A DNA stretch of 64,000 nucleotides from Okibacterium fritillariae (GTDB lineage Bacteria > Actinomycetota > Actinomycetes > Actinomycetales > Microbacteriaceae), in assembly GCF_900167575.1 (NCBI RefSeq), contig NZ_FUZP01000001.1, forward strand, positions 248,001-312,000, given 5' to 3'. Numbering within the stretch: the first letter of the stretch is position 1; the number at the start of each line of letters is the position of its first letter. Positions 53,474-63,468 of this stretch are shown here, piece after piece. The notes beneath the pieces are model-generated. The model was not told the origin of the DNA and made no database searches. It saw only the letters and a list, made by a program, of their open reading frames with translations. The position numbers were made by a program, and so were the translations under genes.

Positions 53474-54724
53474 ATGCCAACGTTTTCGAGCGAAACCGAG
53501 CGGGCGGCTCAGCCCCACATGGTCGTGCCGCCGATCACGTTCGACGACCGTGAGTGGCGGCCCGTCGATTCCGGACGGTACTCCCGTCGCGAACTGAACC
53601 GACAGACAGGGCCCTACAAATCAGCGGTGCCCGCCGTTCTCGCGGACTGGCAGCCCGACGTAGAGGGCGGGCTCGGAGCCGACGTCGACGAGGCAAGCCG
53701 AGCGCTCGCCGACTTCGACTCGTTCGCTGCGCGCACGCTGGGCTCTGACAATCCCGCCATCGCTCCGATGTCCGCAATTCTTCTCCGCACCGAGAGTGCG
53801 TCGAGTTCGCAGATCGAGAACCTGACGACGAGCGCCAAGCAGCTCGCCCTCGCCGAGATCGACGAGAGCGAAAAAGCGAACGCCATGACGGTGATCGGCA
53901 ATGTGCGCGCCATGGAGGCGGCGATCCGGCTCTCCCGCACGATCGACGAGAGCACGGTGCTCGCGATGCACCGCGAGCTCCTCCGGCACCAACTCGGCTT
54001 CGAGGAGCACGCCGGGGTCCTCCGCGACGAACTCGTGTGGATCGGCGACGGCAACGCGGGCCCACGCGAAGCCCAGTTCGTGGCGCCGCATCACGAGCGC
54101 ATCGAGCCAGCGCTGGCTGACCTCATCCGGTTCATCGCGCGCGACGACGTGCCCGCGCTGGTCCAGGTCGCGGTCGCACACGCTCAGTTCGAAACCATCC
54201 ACCCGTTCGTCGACGGCAACGGGCGCACGGGGCGCGCGCTGGCCCAAGCGATGCTGCGCAATAAAGGGGTCGTCTCGCACACCACGATTCCCCTCTCCGC
54301 CGGCCTCCTCGTCGACACGCAGACCTACTTCGACGCCCTCACCGCTTATCGAGCAGGGGATGCTGCCCCCATCGTGAGCCGGTTCGCCGAGGCGGCGCTC
54401 TTCGCCGCGGCGTCCGGCAGAACACTTGTCGAACGTCTGGCCGCCCAGCTCGACGATTCACGCGAGCGGATGTCGGGAGTGCGCGCCCATGCCGTCGCGT
54501 GGAAGGCGCTTCCCCTCCTCATCGGCCAACCGGTCGTCAACGCCAAATATCTGAAGGCCCAGCTCGGACTCAATGACGTCACCGTTCAGCGCGCGCTCGA
54601 ACTGCTCACTGAACGCTGTGTCCTCGTCGAGCGCACGGGCCTGCGTCGCAACCGCGTCTGGCAGCACCCGGGCATCCTCGCCGTCCTCGACGATTTCGCC
54701 GCCGACATCCGCCGCGCCCGCTAG
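53474..54724 (+). CDS. Fic family protein (AMP-transferase type) with C-terminal winged helix
   Basis: 416 residues. N-terminal Fic_N region with the inhibitory motif S/TxxxE(G/N) as SSQIEN (Glu115), i.e. class II autoinhibition inside the same chain. The complete active-site loop HPFVDGNGRTGR is at 243-254 with catalytic His243. The C-terminal 90 residues form a winged helix (AKYLKAQLGLNDVTVQRALE). Enzymes of this class transfer AMP to a Ser/Thr/Tyr hydroxyl of a target protein, here unknown. No antitoxin partner is adjacent, consistent with internal inhibition. Confidence 0.9.
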   Translation: MPTFSSETERAAQPHMVVPPITFDDREWRPVDSGRYSRRELNRQTGPYKSAVPAVLADWQPDVEGGLGADVDEASRALADFDSFAARTLGSDNPAIAPMSAILLRTESASSSQIENLTTSAKQLALAEIDESEKANAMTVIGNVRAMEAAIRLSRTIDESTVLAMHRELLRHQLGFEEHAGVLRDELVWIGDGNAGPREAQFVAPHHERIEPALADLIRFIARDDVPALVQVAVAHAQFETIHPFVDGNGRTGRALAQAMLRNKGVVSHTTIPLSAGLLVDTQTYFDALTAYRAGDAAPIVSRFAEAALFAAASGRTLVERLAAQLDDSRERMSGVRAHAVAWKALPLLIGQPVVNAKYLKAQLGLNDVTVQRALELLTERCVLVERTGLRRNRVWQHPGILAVLDDFAADIRRAR

Positions 54725-54955
54725 GCATCGGGGCGGCGACTTAGCCGGTGGGGCGAGATGTCCTGTCCCGGGTCGATGGCACGAATGCTGCCAAAAAGGT
54801 AGACCAAACCGGACGCCTGCAATATTGTTCTGACGTGCGTTGCAGTAGCGACGTGAAGTGAACTCGGCAGCCTTCCGGACGGTGGGTGAGCCGAGTTTCG
54901 CGCTTAACGCCGTCCCTGAGCTGGACGTGACTCTCAGCGCTGCGAAGATGAGTGG

Positions 54956-55396
54956 ATGTCTGAGAGAAACTCCGCAGCCGCCGCGGTCACGATTCGCCCG
55001 CTGGGGCTTGAGCAGAGCGCGGCGGCGACGCGGTTGTGGGAGGAAGCCGGGCTGACGCGGCCGTGGAATCCGCCCGCCGAAGATTTTGCGCGCGCGGTGG
55101 GGGGCGAGACATCCGCTGTGTTGGGGGCTTTCGACGGCGACGAGCTGGTGGGCACCGCGATGGTTGGGCATGACGGTCATCGCGGATGGATCTACTACCT
55201 GGCCGTGGCCGAAACGCGGCGGGGGAGCGGGCTCGGGCGGCAGCTGAACGACGCCGCCGAAGAGTGGATGCGTGAGCGCGGCGTTCCCAAGGTGCAACTC
55301 ATGGTGCGCTCGACCAACGCGGGTGTCGTCGACTTCTACGAGCGGCTCGGCTACGAGGACGGCGAGGTCGTCGTCCTCGGAAAGTGGCTGCGCTAA
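54956..55396 (+). CDS. GNAT family N-acetyltransferase
   Basis: 146 residues. Acetyl-CoA motif RRGSGLGRQLNDAAEEWM at about 83-100, and the C-terminal STNAGVVDFYERLGYEDGEV typical of RimI/YpeA-like GNATs. Start ATG 54956. The 231 bases upstream of it contain nothing else I can identify. Substrate unknown. Confidence 0.88.
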   Translation: MSERNSAAAAVTIRPLGLEQSAAATRLWEEAGLTRPWNPPAEDFARAVGGETSAVLGAFDGDELVGTAMVGHDGHRGWIYYLAVAETRRGSGLGRQLNDAAEEWMRERGVPKVQLMVRSTNAGVVDFYERLGYEDGEVVVLGKWLR

Positions 55397-55416
55397 GAGC
55401 CCGAGCCCCGCGGCGC

Positions 55417-56496
55417 TTAGGGGATGAGGCGGCGGTCGCGCAGGTCCTGGAAGATGCTGAGGAACATGGCTTCGGTGTCGACGTAGTCGTGGAAGCCGGC
55501 GCGGCGCGACTTCGAGGTGTCCGCGATGACGTCGTAGTCCCAGGAGAAGACGAAGTCGCCGAAGGGCCACGATGAGACATCGGAGTAGGGGGTGGGCTCG
55601 AGGTCGTGGCGCTCGATCATCCGCTGCCAGAGGTCGGCCTTGTCGGCCATGACGTCGGTGAGACTGAGGGGCAGCGGCGGCGCGACCTCGAGGCCGAAGA
55701 ATGCCGCGATCTTGGGCCACATGCTCGACCAGCGGAACATGTCGCCGTTCGTGATGTTGAACGCCTCGTTGCGCGTGCCCGGTGTCGTCGCCGCCCAGGT
55801 GGTGGCGCGCGCGAGCAGGTCGGCGTCGGTCATCTCGATGAGGCTCGTGTAGGCGCCGGGCGCGCCGGGGAAGCGCAGGGGCACGCCCAACTCCTTGCTC
55901 ATCGAGGCATAGATGGCGACGACCATGGCCAGGTTCATGGGGTTGCCGAGGCCCACCCCGGCCACGACAGACGGGCGGATGGCCGACCACGACCAGGCGG
56001 CGCCGCGCTGACGTTGCTCGAGAAACTGCTGCTGGTCGACGTTGAACTCGGGAGGCATGTGCGGAGGATCGCTCTCCTTCGCGGGCGTGGCGAACGGGCC
56101 GAGGTGGGCGCCGTAGACCTTGTAGCCCTGCATCAGGCTGATGTGTTCGAGCTGCGGCGCGACGGGTTCGAGGGCATCGACCACGTTGGTGAGCATGGCG
56201 AGGTTCGGCGGCACGAGCTCGGCCCACGTCGGCCGGTCTTGGTAGGCCGCGTAGAAGATGTGGGTCGTCTGCGTCAGGGCGGCGAGCTTCTCGGCGGTCT
56301 GCTCGCGGTCGAGCAGGTCGACGGCGATGTGCCGGGTGGCGGCCGTGTCGGTGCCGCCGCGCCGCGAGAGTCCCACGATCTGCCAGTCGCCCTCGTGTTC
56401 GAGGTGCGCGATGAGGTTGCCCCCGATCACGCCCCGGGCTCCGACGACGACCGCCGTCTTCGGCGCTGCCGCTGCCGCTGCGTCTGTTTCCGTCAT
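55417..56496 (-). CDS. PRISE-like SDR reductase (progesterone 5-beta-reductase/iridoid synthase-like)
   Basis: 359 residues from ATG 56496 behind GAGAGGG. Rossmann motif GARGVIGGNL near 21-30, the GYKVYGAHLG segment with catalytic Lys, the FNVDQQQFL element matching the family's NFYY motif, and IRPSVVAGVGLGNPMN. NADPH-dependent reduction of enones is typical of this family. Divergent from an ArsR regulator over 16-bp twin repeats, so it is repressed by it in all likelihood. Confidence 0.85.
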   Translation of the reverse strand: MTETDAAAAAAPKTAVVVGARGVIGGNLIAHLEHEGDWQIVGLSRRGGTDTAATRHIAVDLLDREQTAEKLAALTQTTHIFYAAYQDRPTWAELVPPNLAMLTNVVDALEPVAPQLEHISLMQGYKVYGAHLGPFATPAKESDPPHMPPEFNVDQQQFLEQRQRGAAWSWSAIRPSVVAGVGLGNPMNLAMVVAIYASMSKELGVPLRFPGAPGAYTSLIEMTDADLLARATTWAATTPGTRNEAFNITNGDMFRWSSMWPKIAAFFGLEVAPPLPLSLTDVMADKADLWQRMIERHDLEPTPYSDVSSWPFGDFVFSWDYDVIADTSKSRRAGFHDYVDTEAMFLSIFQDLRDRRLIP

Positions 56497-56518
56497 GCTC
56501 AATCCCTCTCATCGTTAA

Positions 56519-56567
56519 ATCGTGATTTACCGATCTAAGGTTTAGCACATCATCGGTAAATCGCGAT
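56519..56567. promoter_or_regulatory. twin 16-bp inverted operator arms
   Basis: ATCGTGATTTACCGAT (56519-56534) and ATCGGTAAATCGCGAT (56552-56567) are inverted copies with one mismatch, centres 33 bp apart, each itself containing ATTTACCGAT. They sit between the divergent PRISE reductase and ArsR genes and are AT-rich relative to the genome. Confidence 0.75.
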
Positions 56568-56589
56568 ACGACGATGTAAGCTGGATGTC

Positions 56590-56904
56590 ATGAGCGAATT
56601 GACGGACGACGAGGTGGTGGCCGCCTTCAAGGCGCTCGGGCATCCGACCCGCTTGGCGATTCTCGGATGGTTGAAAGACCCCGAGTCGTTCCCGCCGCAA
56701 GACCGCCCGGCCCAAGAAGTCGGCGTGTGTCTCAAGCACATTCAGGCGCGGGCCGATGTCTCACAGTCGACGGCGTCCCAGTTCATGGCCACGTTGCAAC
56801 GCGCCGGGCTCGTCACCTGCCAGCGTGTCGGCCAGTTCTCGCACTACAGCCGCAACGAAGAAACGATCGCGGCCCTCGGCAAGAAGGTCTCGCTGGCGAT
56901 CTAG
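56590..56904 (+). CDS. ArsR-family winged-helix regulator
   Basis: 104 residues. AFKALGHPTRLAILGWL at the N-terminus, recognition helix ADVSQSTASQFMATLQRAGL, and wing CQRVGQFSHYSRN. The CLKH sequence near residue 47 has a single Cys and no metal-site pattern, so this is a non-metal sensor of the type pairing with reductases or efflux pumps. ATG 56590 follows the twin operator arms closely, consistent with autoregulation. Confidence 0.9.
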   Translation: MSELTDDEVVAAFKALGHPTRLAILGWLKDPESFPPQDRPAQEVGVCLKHIQARADVSQSTASQFMATLQRAGLVTCQRVGQFSHYSRNEETIAALGKKVSLAI

Positions 56905-56914
56905 TGTCGCTCGA

Positions 56915-59536
56915 CTAGCTCTGGGGGAGGCGGGCGCGCAGGTAGGGCGCGGTGCGGCTGTCGGGGGAGGACGCGACGATGGCCGGGGTGCCGGTCGCGA
57001 GGATGCGGCCGCCCGCGTCGCCGCCCGAGGGGCCGAGGTCGATGACCCAGTCGGCCGAGGCGACGACCGACATGTCGTGTTCGACGATGACGACCGTGTT
57101 GTCCTGGTCGACGAGACGGTTCAGTTGCGCGAGCAGCAGCTCGACGTCGGCCGGGTGCAGGCCCGTCGTCGGCTCGTCGAGCACGTAGAGGGTGTGGCCG
57201 CGGCGGGCGCGCTGCAGCTCGGTGGCCAGTTTGATGCGCTGGGCCTCGCCGCCCGAAAGCTCGGTGGCGGGCTGTCCGAGCCGGAGGTAGCCGAGGCCCA
57301 CCTGGCGCAGGGTGTCGAGCGCGCGCGCAGCCGAAGGGACTTCGCGCCAGAAGTCGGCGGCGTCGTCGACCGTCATGGCCAAGACATCCGCGATGGATGC
57401 CCCGGCATACGTCACCTCGAGGGTCTCGGCGTTGTAGCGCGCGCCGTGACAGGTGGGGCAGGGTGCGTAGCTGCCCGGCAGGAACAGCAGCTCGACCGAG
57501 ACGAAACCCTCGCCGAGGCAGGTCTCGCAGCGGCCGCCGTAGACGTTGAACGAGAACCGGCCGGCGGTGTAGCCGCGGGCGCGCGCCTCGTCGGTGGCCG
57601 CGAACACCGAGCGCACGGTGTCGAAGAGGCCCGTGTAGGTGGCGAGGTTGGAGCGCGGGGTTCGACCGATCGGGCGCTGGTCGACGCGCACGAGACGGTC
57701 CACGGCGTCGAGGCCCGTGATGCGGTCGACGGTCGTCGTGGCGGGGGCGGTGCCGGTGGCGGCTTCGGCGGCTGCGGCATCCGCGTCGGGTTCACCGTCG
57801 GCGGCGGAGCGGGATGCCCCGTCGGCATCGGCTTCGGCCGTGAGGTCGGTGAAGGATGCGAGCTCGCCTCCGTGTTTCAGCCCGACCCGCACGGCGTCGG
57901 CTAGCACGCGGCTGACGAGCGTGGACTTGCCCGAACCGGACACACCCGTGACGGCCGTGAGCACGCCCAGCGGGAAGTCGGCGTCGAGGCCGCGCAGGTT
58001 GTGGCGCGAGACGCCGCGCAACCCGAGCCAGGATCGCGGTTCGCGCGGCTGACGGGCGTCGTCGCCCGTCGAACGCTCGCCGAGCAGATACGGCCGCGTC
58101 ACCGACTCCGCAACCTCCGCGAGCCCCTCGACGGGCCCGCTGTAGAGCACGTCACCGCCACCGGCACCGGCGGCCGGCCCCACGTCGACGAGCCAATCGG
58201 CCTGGCGCACGACATCCATATTGTGTTCGACGACGAAGACGGTGTTGCCGGATGCCTTCAGCTGCGAGAGCACGTCGAGCAGGGGTTCGGCGTCGGCGGG
58301 GTGCAGGCCGGCCGACGGCTCGTCGAGCACGTAGACCACGCCGAACAGGCCCGACCGCAGCTGCGTGGCGATGCGCAGCCGCTGCATTTCGCCGGGGGAG
58401 AGCGTGGTGGTGACGCGACCGAGGCTCAGATATCCGAGACCCAAGCCGATGAGCACGTCGGCGCGCGTGACGAGGTCGGCGGCGATGCGCACGGCCACCT
58501 CGGTGGTCTCGCCCGAGGAGGCGTTCGACACGGCCGTCGTGGTTTCGGCCAGCTGGGCGGTGGGGCGCAGAGCGTCGGCGAGGCCGGCGAGCGGCAGGGC
58601 GTTGAGCTCGGCGATGGTGTGGCCCGCGAACGTCACGTCGAGCGCGGCGCGGGTGAGGCCCGTCCCTCCGCACAGGTCGCAGGGCCCCGACTCGACGAAG
58701 CGCTGCGCCCGCTTGCGCGCCATCTCGCTGCCCGAGTCGGCGAGCGTGTGCATGACGTAGGCCTTGGCGCTCCAGAACTTGCCCTTGTAGGGCTTGGCCA
58801 CGCGGTCGCGCTGCGGCATGACCTCGACCACGGGCTGCTCGTCGGTGAACAACAGCCAGTCGCGGTCCTTGCGCGGCAGCGTGTTCCAGGGGGCGTCGAT
58901 GTCGTAGCCGAGCTTGGCGGTGACGTCGCGCAGGTTCTTGCCCTGCCAGGCGCCCGGCCAGGCGGCGATAGCGCCGTCGCGGATGCTGAGCGTGGCGTCG
59001 TGCACGGCCGACCGCTCGGTCACGGTGTGCGCGATGCCGAGCCCGTGGCAGCGGGGGCAGGCGCCGGCCGCCGTGTTGGGCGAAAACGAGTCGGACTCGA
59101 GTCGGGTGGCGCCCGCGGGGTAGGTTCCGGCGCGCGAATAGAGCATGCGCATCGAGTTGGACAGGGTGGTGAGCGTGCCAACGGTCGAGCGCGAGCTCGG
59201 GGCTCCGCGCCTCTGCTGCAGCGCCACGGCGGGCGGCAGGCCCGTGATCTCGTCGACGTGCGGGGTGTTGCCCTGCGCGATCAGGCGGCGCGCATAAGGG
59301 GCCACCGACTCGAGAAAACGCCTCTGTGCCTCGGCGAAGATGGTGCCGAAGGCGAGCGATGACTTGCCGGAACCCGAGACGCCCGTGAAGGCCACAATGC
59401 TGTCGCGCGGCACGTCGACGTCCACGTTGCGCAGGTTGTTCTCGCGCGCCCCGCGCACCCGCACGAAGCCGCCCGCGGTGGGGTCGGTCGGGTCGAGGGG
59501 GATGTCGTGCTGCTGGGTTTCTCGGCGGGAAGACAC
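56915..59536 (-). CDS. UvrA-like ABC ATPase (excinuclease subunit A paralogue)
   Basis: 873 residues from GTG 59536, shorter than housekeeping UvrA (about 950). Two ABC modules: Walker [10 protein letters not shown] near 50 and GVSGSGKST near 530; signatures [10 protein letters not shown] and [10 protein letters not shown]; Walker [14 protein letters not shown] and [14 protein letters not shown] zinc knuckle CETC/CPTC is near 645-675. An Ala/Asp/Glu-rich insertion around residues 570-605 is unusual. Such UvrA2/drug-resistance paralogues occur with DNA-binding antibiotics, but no cluster is seen here. Promoter TAATAG on the minus strand near 59610 is plausible. Confidence 0.9.
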   Translation of the reverse strand: MSSRRETQQHDIPLDPTDPTAGGFVRVRGARENNLRNVDVDVPRDSIVAFTGVSGSGKSSLAFGTIFAEAQRRFLESVAPYARRLIAQGNTPHVDEITGLPPAVALQQRRGAPSSRSTVGTLTTLSNSMRMLYSRAGTYPAGATRLESDSFSPNTAAGACPRCHGLGIAHTVTERSAVHDATLSIRDGAIAAWPGAWQGKNLRDVTAKLGYDIDAPWNTLPRKDRDWLLFTDEQPVVEVMPQRDRVAKPYKGKFWSAKAYVMHTLADSGSEMARKRAQRFVESGPCDLCGGTGLTRAALDVTFAGHTIAELNALPLAGLADALRPTAQLAETTTAVSNASSGETTEVAVRIAADLVTRADVLIGLGLGYLSLGRVTTTLSPGEMQRLRIATQLRSGLFGVVYVLDEPSAGLHPADAEPLLDVLSQLKASGNTVFVVEHNMDVVRQADWLVDVGPAAGAGGGDVLYSGPVEGLAEVAESVTRPYLLGERSTGDDARQPREPRSWLGLRGVSRHNLRGLDADFPLGVLTAVTGVSGSGKSTLVSRVLADAVRVGLKHGGELASFTDLTAEADADGASRSAADGEPDADAAAAEAATGTAPATTTVDRITGLDAVDRLVRVDQRPIGRTPRSNLATYTGLFDTVRSVFAATDEARARGYTAGRFSFNVYGGRCETCLGEGFVSVELLFLPGSYAPCPTCHGARYNAETLEVTYAGASIADVLAMTVDDAADFWREVPSAARALDTLRQVGLGYLRLGQPATELSGGEAQRIKLATELQRARRGHTLYVLDEPTTGLHPADVELLLAQLNRLVDQDNTVVIVEHDMSVVASADWVIDLGPSGGDAGGRILATGTPAIVASSPDSRTAPYLRARLPQS

Positions 59537-59766
59537 CTGCTCAAGCCTAGGCGCTGGGCGTGGGCGGGGCTCGGCCTTGCGCTCGAGCATCCGATGTCTA
59601 TTACCATGATGTGGCTCGCCCGTCACTGGTGAAGCAGCAATTCGCGGCAAATGCAAGGGGTACGTCCTGGCTTGCCGTTTCGGTGCACGGGGTAGAGCAT
59701 CGTTATCGACGAGTCATGCGCCAGACCCCGGCGCGCACTCGCTAAACCGTTTAGAAGGGACACATC

Positions 59767-60030
59767 ATGGGATTCTTCGGTTTCCTCATCCTCGGCCTCG
59801 CAGCCGGTGCCATCGCAAAGCTCATCCTCCCCGGCAAACAGGGCGGCGGATGGCTGATCACCCTGCTTCTCGGCGTCGTCGGCGCATTGCTCGGCGGCTG
59901 GCTCGGTGGCCTCTTGTTCAACGCCCCCCTGCAGGACTTCTTCTCGATCCAGACGTGGCTCCTCGCCATCGCCGGCTCGATCATCGTCCTCCTCATCTAC
60001 GGCCTGATCGTCGGACGCCGCAAGGCCTAA
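59767..60030 (+). CDS. GlsB/YeaQ/YmgE family stress-response membrane protein
   Basis: 87 residues, three hydrophobic helices (about 4-20, 28-50, 60-80) joined by LPGKQGGGW, the family signature after the first helix. RBS AGAAGGGA. A transglycosylase-associated-like membrane protein induced by stress in relatives; exact function unknown. Ends before the terminator at 60073-60112. Confidence 0.93.
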   Translation: MGFFGFLILGLAAGAIAKLILPGKQGGGWLITLLLGVVGALLGGWLGGLLFNAPLQDFFSIQTWLLAIAGSIIVLLIYGLIVGRRKA

Positions 60031-60072
60031 CGATCGGTTGTTCCTGACCGCCCCTTCGGCGGCTTGTGCACG

Positions 60073-60112
60073 GGAAACGCCCGCTCAACCTCTCCGGTTG
60101 GCGGGCGTTTCC
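60073..60112. terminator. terminator between GlsB and MMPL genes
   Basis: Twelve-bp stem GGAAACGCCCGC/GCGGGCGTTTCC with an inner CAACC/GGTTG pairing. It lies between the two convergent genes and can stop transcription from both sides, though the T run is short. Confidence 0.85.
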
Positions 60113-60157
60113 TCGTTAACCGGTGCCGGCTGTCGCCTCGCGGCTGTTGCTTCGCGG

Positions 60158-62224
60158 CTAGCGGTCGGATGTCTCGACAGCCCGCACCGTCGACGGCCAC
60201 CAGAAGCGATCCCCCGTCAGGAACACGAGCGCGGGCACGAGGATGGTGCGCACAAGCAACGTGTCGAGCAGCACGCCGATGCACACGATCACACCGATCT
60301 GCGTGAGCGCGACGACGGGCAGCACACCCAGCACGGCGAACACGGCCGCGAGCAGGATTCCGGCGCTCGTGATGACGGCACCCGTAGAGGCCAGGGCCCG
60401 GATCATGCCCTCGCGCGTGCCGTGCAGCATCCGCTCTTCTCGAGCCCTCGTGGTGAGGAAGATGTTGTAATCGACGCCCAGCGCCACCAGGAATAGGAAC
60501 GCGAATAGAACGACGTTTGTATCGAACGCGGGAAAGCCGAGCACGTTCTGGAACAGCAGGTTCGAGGCACCCAGGCTGGCGAAGAACGTGGCGAGCACGC
60601 TCAGCAGCAACAGCACGGGGGCCACGAGCGAGCGCAGCAGCACCGCCAGAATCACGAACACGATCACCAGGATGAGCGGGATGATGAGGTTCTGGTCGCG
60701 TTCCGAGACGGTCCGCTCGTCGAGCGCCGTCGCATCCGTGCCGCCCACGATCGTCTCCGAGACCTCGCCCGATGCGTCGGCGTAGTTTGCGCGCAGGGCC
60801 GTGACGGTGTCGAAGGCCTCGTCGCTGTCGGGCGCGGCCGTGAGCGACACCGAGAGCTGCGCCAACCCGTTGGCTGTTTCGCCCGGGCGCACGCTGTCCA
60901 CGCCATCCGTCTCTTCCGCGATCTGGGATGCCTCTGCCACGGCGCCTTCGGGGGCGAGCACGATGGTCTGCCCGGTCAGTCCCGCCGAGAACGAGTCGTC
61001 GACGATCTTCTGCGCCGTCACCGACTCGGGTTCGCCGAGCAACTGTTCGGTCTGTGACAGGCCGACGCTCGCGCCGACGAGGCCGACCGAGAGGGCGCCG
61101 AGGCCCAGCACTGACACCACGAGAATCGTGACGGGTTTGCGCGAGACGCCACGCCCGAGTTTGGTCCACAGGCTCGTCTTGGTCGCGGCGTGCTCGCCGA
61201 CGTGGCGCGGGATGAATGGCCAGAACAGTCCGCGGCCGCACACCACGAGCGCCGCGGGCAGCACGATCAGGGCGAACAGCACGGCGATCACGACACCGAT
61301 GGCGCACGCGAAACCGAGCGCGCGGTTGCCGCTGAGTTCGGCGAACAGCAGGGTGATGAGGCTGAGCGCCACGGTTCCGCCCGAGGCGGCGATGGCGGGG
61401 CCCGCGCTCGTCACGGCCGTGAACATGGCGGCCGAGCGATCCTCCTGTTTCAGCAGTTCTTCGCGATAGCGGGCGACCAACAGTAGGGCGTAGTTGGTGC
61501 CGGCGCCAAAGACCAACACCGAGAGGATGCCCGAGATCGACGCGTCGACGGTCACCCCGAACGACTCAGCCGCGGCCTTCGCCACCTTGCCGGCCAGTCC
61601 ATCGGCGAGACCCACGACGGCGAGTGGAACGATCCACAGCACGGGGCTGCGGTAGGTGACGATGAGCAGCACGGCCACCACGATGACGGTCACGAGCAGC
61701 AGGCGCACGTCGGCCCCCGCGAACGCGTTGCTGATGTCGGCCTGAAAACCGACGCCGCCCGTGAGGTAGCTGTCGAGCCCGTCGGGCAGGTCCTCGGATG
61801 CCGTGGCGCGCAGTGCATCGGCCGTGCCCGCGAGGTCGTCCTCCGCGGTGGCCTTGTCGAGCGGCACGACGACGAGCGCGGCCTCCCCGTCGTCGCTGAA
61901 CTGCGGGCGCACGGCCTCGGGTGCGGTCGAGTCGGCGGCCAGGGCGGTCGCACGCTCCTGGATGGCGGCGCGATCGTCGTCGGTCAGCGAGCCGCCCTCA
62001 CGGTTCCACACGAGAATCGCGGCGGTCTGCTCGGCCGACGGAAAGTCTTCGAGCGCCGCGGCCACCTGCGCGCTCTGCGTGCTGTCGGGCAGACCGGATG
62101 CGGGGTAGGCATCCGTTTCGGGCGTGGGGAGGAACGCGAACAGCAGCCCGACGGCCACGACCGTGGCGCCCAGAACCGCCCACGCGGTGCGCTTCCCGCT
62201 GATGAACCGCCACAGAGCCCGCAT
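60158..62224 (-). CDS. MMPL family transporter
   Basis: 688 residues from ATG 62224, preceded by TGGAGGAAAA. Twelve-helix RND-type layout in two halves: helix 1 near 14-32, an outer domain about 35-170, then five helices with GAGTNYALLLVARYREELLK (motif equivalent of the GxxxD-Y region of MMPLs); the second half repeats this with GVDYNIFLTTRAREE. Exports lipids or drugs using the proton gradient. Repressed presumably by the divergent MarR regulator. Confidence 0.93.
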   Translation of the reverse strand: MRALWRFISGKRTAWAVLGATVVAVGLLFAFLPTPETDAYPASGLPDSTQSAQVAAALEDFPSAEQTAAILVWNREGGSLTDDDRAAIQERATALAADSTAPEAVRPQFSDDGEAALVVVPLDKATAEDDLAGTADALRATASEDLPDGLDSYLTGGVGFQADISNAFAGADVRLLLVTVIVVAVLLIVTYRSPVLWIVPLAVVGLADGLAGKVAKAAAESFGVTVDASISGILSVLVFGAGTNYALLLVARYREELLKQEDRSAAMFTAVTSAGPAIAASGGTVALSLITLLFAELSGNRALGFACAIGVVIAVLFALIVLPAALVVCGRGLFWPFIPRHVGEHAATKTSLWTKLGRGVSRKPVTILVVSVLGLGALSVGLVGASVGLSQTEQLLGEPESVTAQKIVDDSFSAGLTGQTIVLAPEGAVAEASQIAEETDGVDSVRPGETANGLAQLSVSLTAAPDSDEAFDTVTALRANYADASGEVSETIVGGTDATALDERTVSERDQNLIIPLILVIVFVILAVLLRSLVAPVLLLLSVLATFFASLGASNLLFQNVLGFPAFDTNVVLFAFLFLVALGVDYNIFLTTRAREERMLHGTREGMIRALASTGAVITSAGILLAAVFAVLGVLPVVALTQIGVIVCIGVLLDTLLVRTILVPALVFLTGDRFWWPSTVRAVETSDR

Positions 62225-62240
62225 GATTTTCCTCCAGGAA

Positions 62241-62262
62241 CTTAATAGTTAAGCAACTTAAC
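62241..62262. promoter_or_regulatory. overlapping MarR operators
   Basis: Two overlapping palindromes in the divergent promoter: CTTAATAGTTAAG (62241-62253) and GTTAAGCAACTTAAC (62248-62262), arms CTTAA/TTAAG. AT-rich; they face the MMPL start by 17 bases and the MarR gene by 17. Confidence 0.72.
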
Positions 62263-62278
62263 GACCTACTGCATTAGC

Positions 62279-62806
62279 ATGACGTTCATGGAAGACGAGC
62301 GCAAGTCGGAGGGACCGCGTCGGGTGCAGACCGCGGGGCACGAGCATCCGACCGCCGGCGCCATCGGCAACCAGCTGCGTGCGATCGGCGCGCTGTCGAA
62401 GGCGTTCGAGCAGCACCTCGGGCGCACGTTGGCCGTCAACGACACCGACCTCGAGGCCATGGAGCACTTGATTTTGTCGGGCCCCATGACACCCAGCGAG
62501 CTCGCGCCGAAGCTCGGCATCTCGAATGCGGCCACCACGTTCTCGGTTGACCGCCTCGTGGCCTCGGGTCACGCGCGCCGCGAACCCCACCCCACCGACC
62601 GTCGCAAAACCGTGATCGTGCCATCGCCGCCGTCGGTGGCCCGCGCGTTCGACGCGCTCATGCCCGTGCTCAACGGCGTCGCGGATGCCGCAGCCGACCT
62701 TCCCCCCCAGCACCGCGACATCGTCGGCGCATTCCTCGCGTCGGTCATCGACGTCTATGAGGGCGCGCTGGAGGCCGGCGCCGCCGAGGCTGACACGCCG
62801 GCCTGA
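62279..62806 (+). CDS. MarR family regulator
   Basis: 175 residues. Winged helix at about 70-130: LAPKLGISNAATTFSVDRLV and the wing REPHPTDRRKTVIVPS. Divergent from the MMPL exporter over the TTAAG palindromes and probably its repressor. ATG 62279 or the in-frame ATG 62288 may start; neither has a clear ribosome site. Confidence 0.88.
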   Translation: MTFMEDERKSEGPRRVQTAGHEHPTAGAIGNQLRAIGALSKAFEQHLGRTLAVNDTDLEAMEHLILSGPMTPSELAPKLGISNAATTFSVDRLVASGHARREPHPTDRRKTVIVPSPPSVARAFDALMPVLNGVADAAADLPPQHRDIVGAFLASVIDVYEGALEAGAAEADTPA

Positions 62807-62819
62807 CGCGAGGCGTTCT

Positions 62820-63413
62820 TTAGAGGGCGGAGGCGGCGCTTGCCAGTGCGCTGTAGAGAATTCCCGAGACCGCGCCGATCAGCACGGTGGCGCCGATTCC
62901 CAGCCCGAGAGCGGCGAATGTCTTCGAGGCGCCCTGGCGTGTGAGGGCCGTGAAGCCGAGAATGACGGCCAGCAGGCCGAGGAGGAATGACAGCACGGTG
63001 CTGGCCAGCGTGATGACGCCGAGCATGGCGTAGGCCCCCGTGCCGATGAATCCCGCCTGCACGAGGCGGAGCACGAAGTCGACCAGGATGACGGCCGCGC
63101 CGGCGAAGAAGGAGTAAAGGCCGAGCTGGTTGGGCGCGCCACCGTCGTCGAAGAGTTTGCTGCGCTTGCGCGGCGCGGGTGTTGCAGAGGGGTAGCCGCC
63201 CTGCTGGCCGGACTCGTAGCCCTGCTGGCCCGACTGGTAGCCCTGCGGGGCGCCCGGGTAGCCCGCCTGGGTGTTCGAGGGGTAGCCCTGCGGGGCGCCG
63301 GACTGCTGGCCCTGTTGACCGTGTTGACCCTGCTGCGAGTATCCGCCCTGGCCGAAATCACGGTCGTTGCCGTCGTTGTTGGTGGACGGCGGGCCGTACG
63401 GACTGTCGCTCAT
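62820..63413 (-). CDS. membrane protein with Gly/Gln/Tyr-rich N-terminus
   Basis: 197 residues. The first 80 residues are low-complexity GQQG, GYPGAPQGY and GQQGYES repeats, followed by three hydrophobic helices (about 97-195: GLYSFFAGAAVILVDFVLRL onwards). Same type of disordered repeat tail as the gene at 33894. Function unknown. Confidence 0.8.
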   Translation of the reverse strand: MSDSPYGPPSTNNDGNDRDFGQGGYSQQGQHGQQGQQSGAPQGYPSNTQAGYPGAPQGYQSGQQGYESGQQGGYPSATPAPRKRSKLFDDGGAPNQLGLYSFFAGAAVILVDFVLRLVQAGFIGTGAYAMLGVITLASTVLSFLLGLLAVILGFTALTRQGASKTFAALGLGIGATVLIGAVSGILYSALASAASAL

Positions 63414-63468
63414 GCTGATTCCCCTCGTGGCGGCATCCGCTCGTCGGCGCCACCCCTATTCTGGCGCG

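Noticed and set aside
54725-54955. Small gene between Fic and GNAT
   Set aside because: The 231 bases contain only short frames without a ribosome site or coding bias.
59600-59766. Stress-sigma promoter (GTTT...GGGTA) before GlsB
   Set aside because: CGTTTC and GGGGTA near 59678-59694 are too close together for the spacing of a SigB-type promoter.
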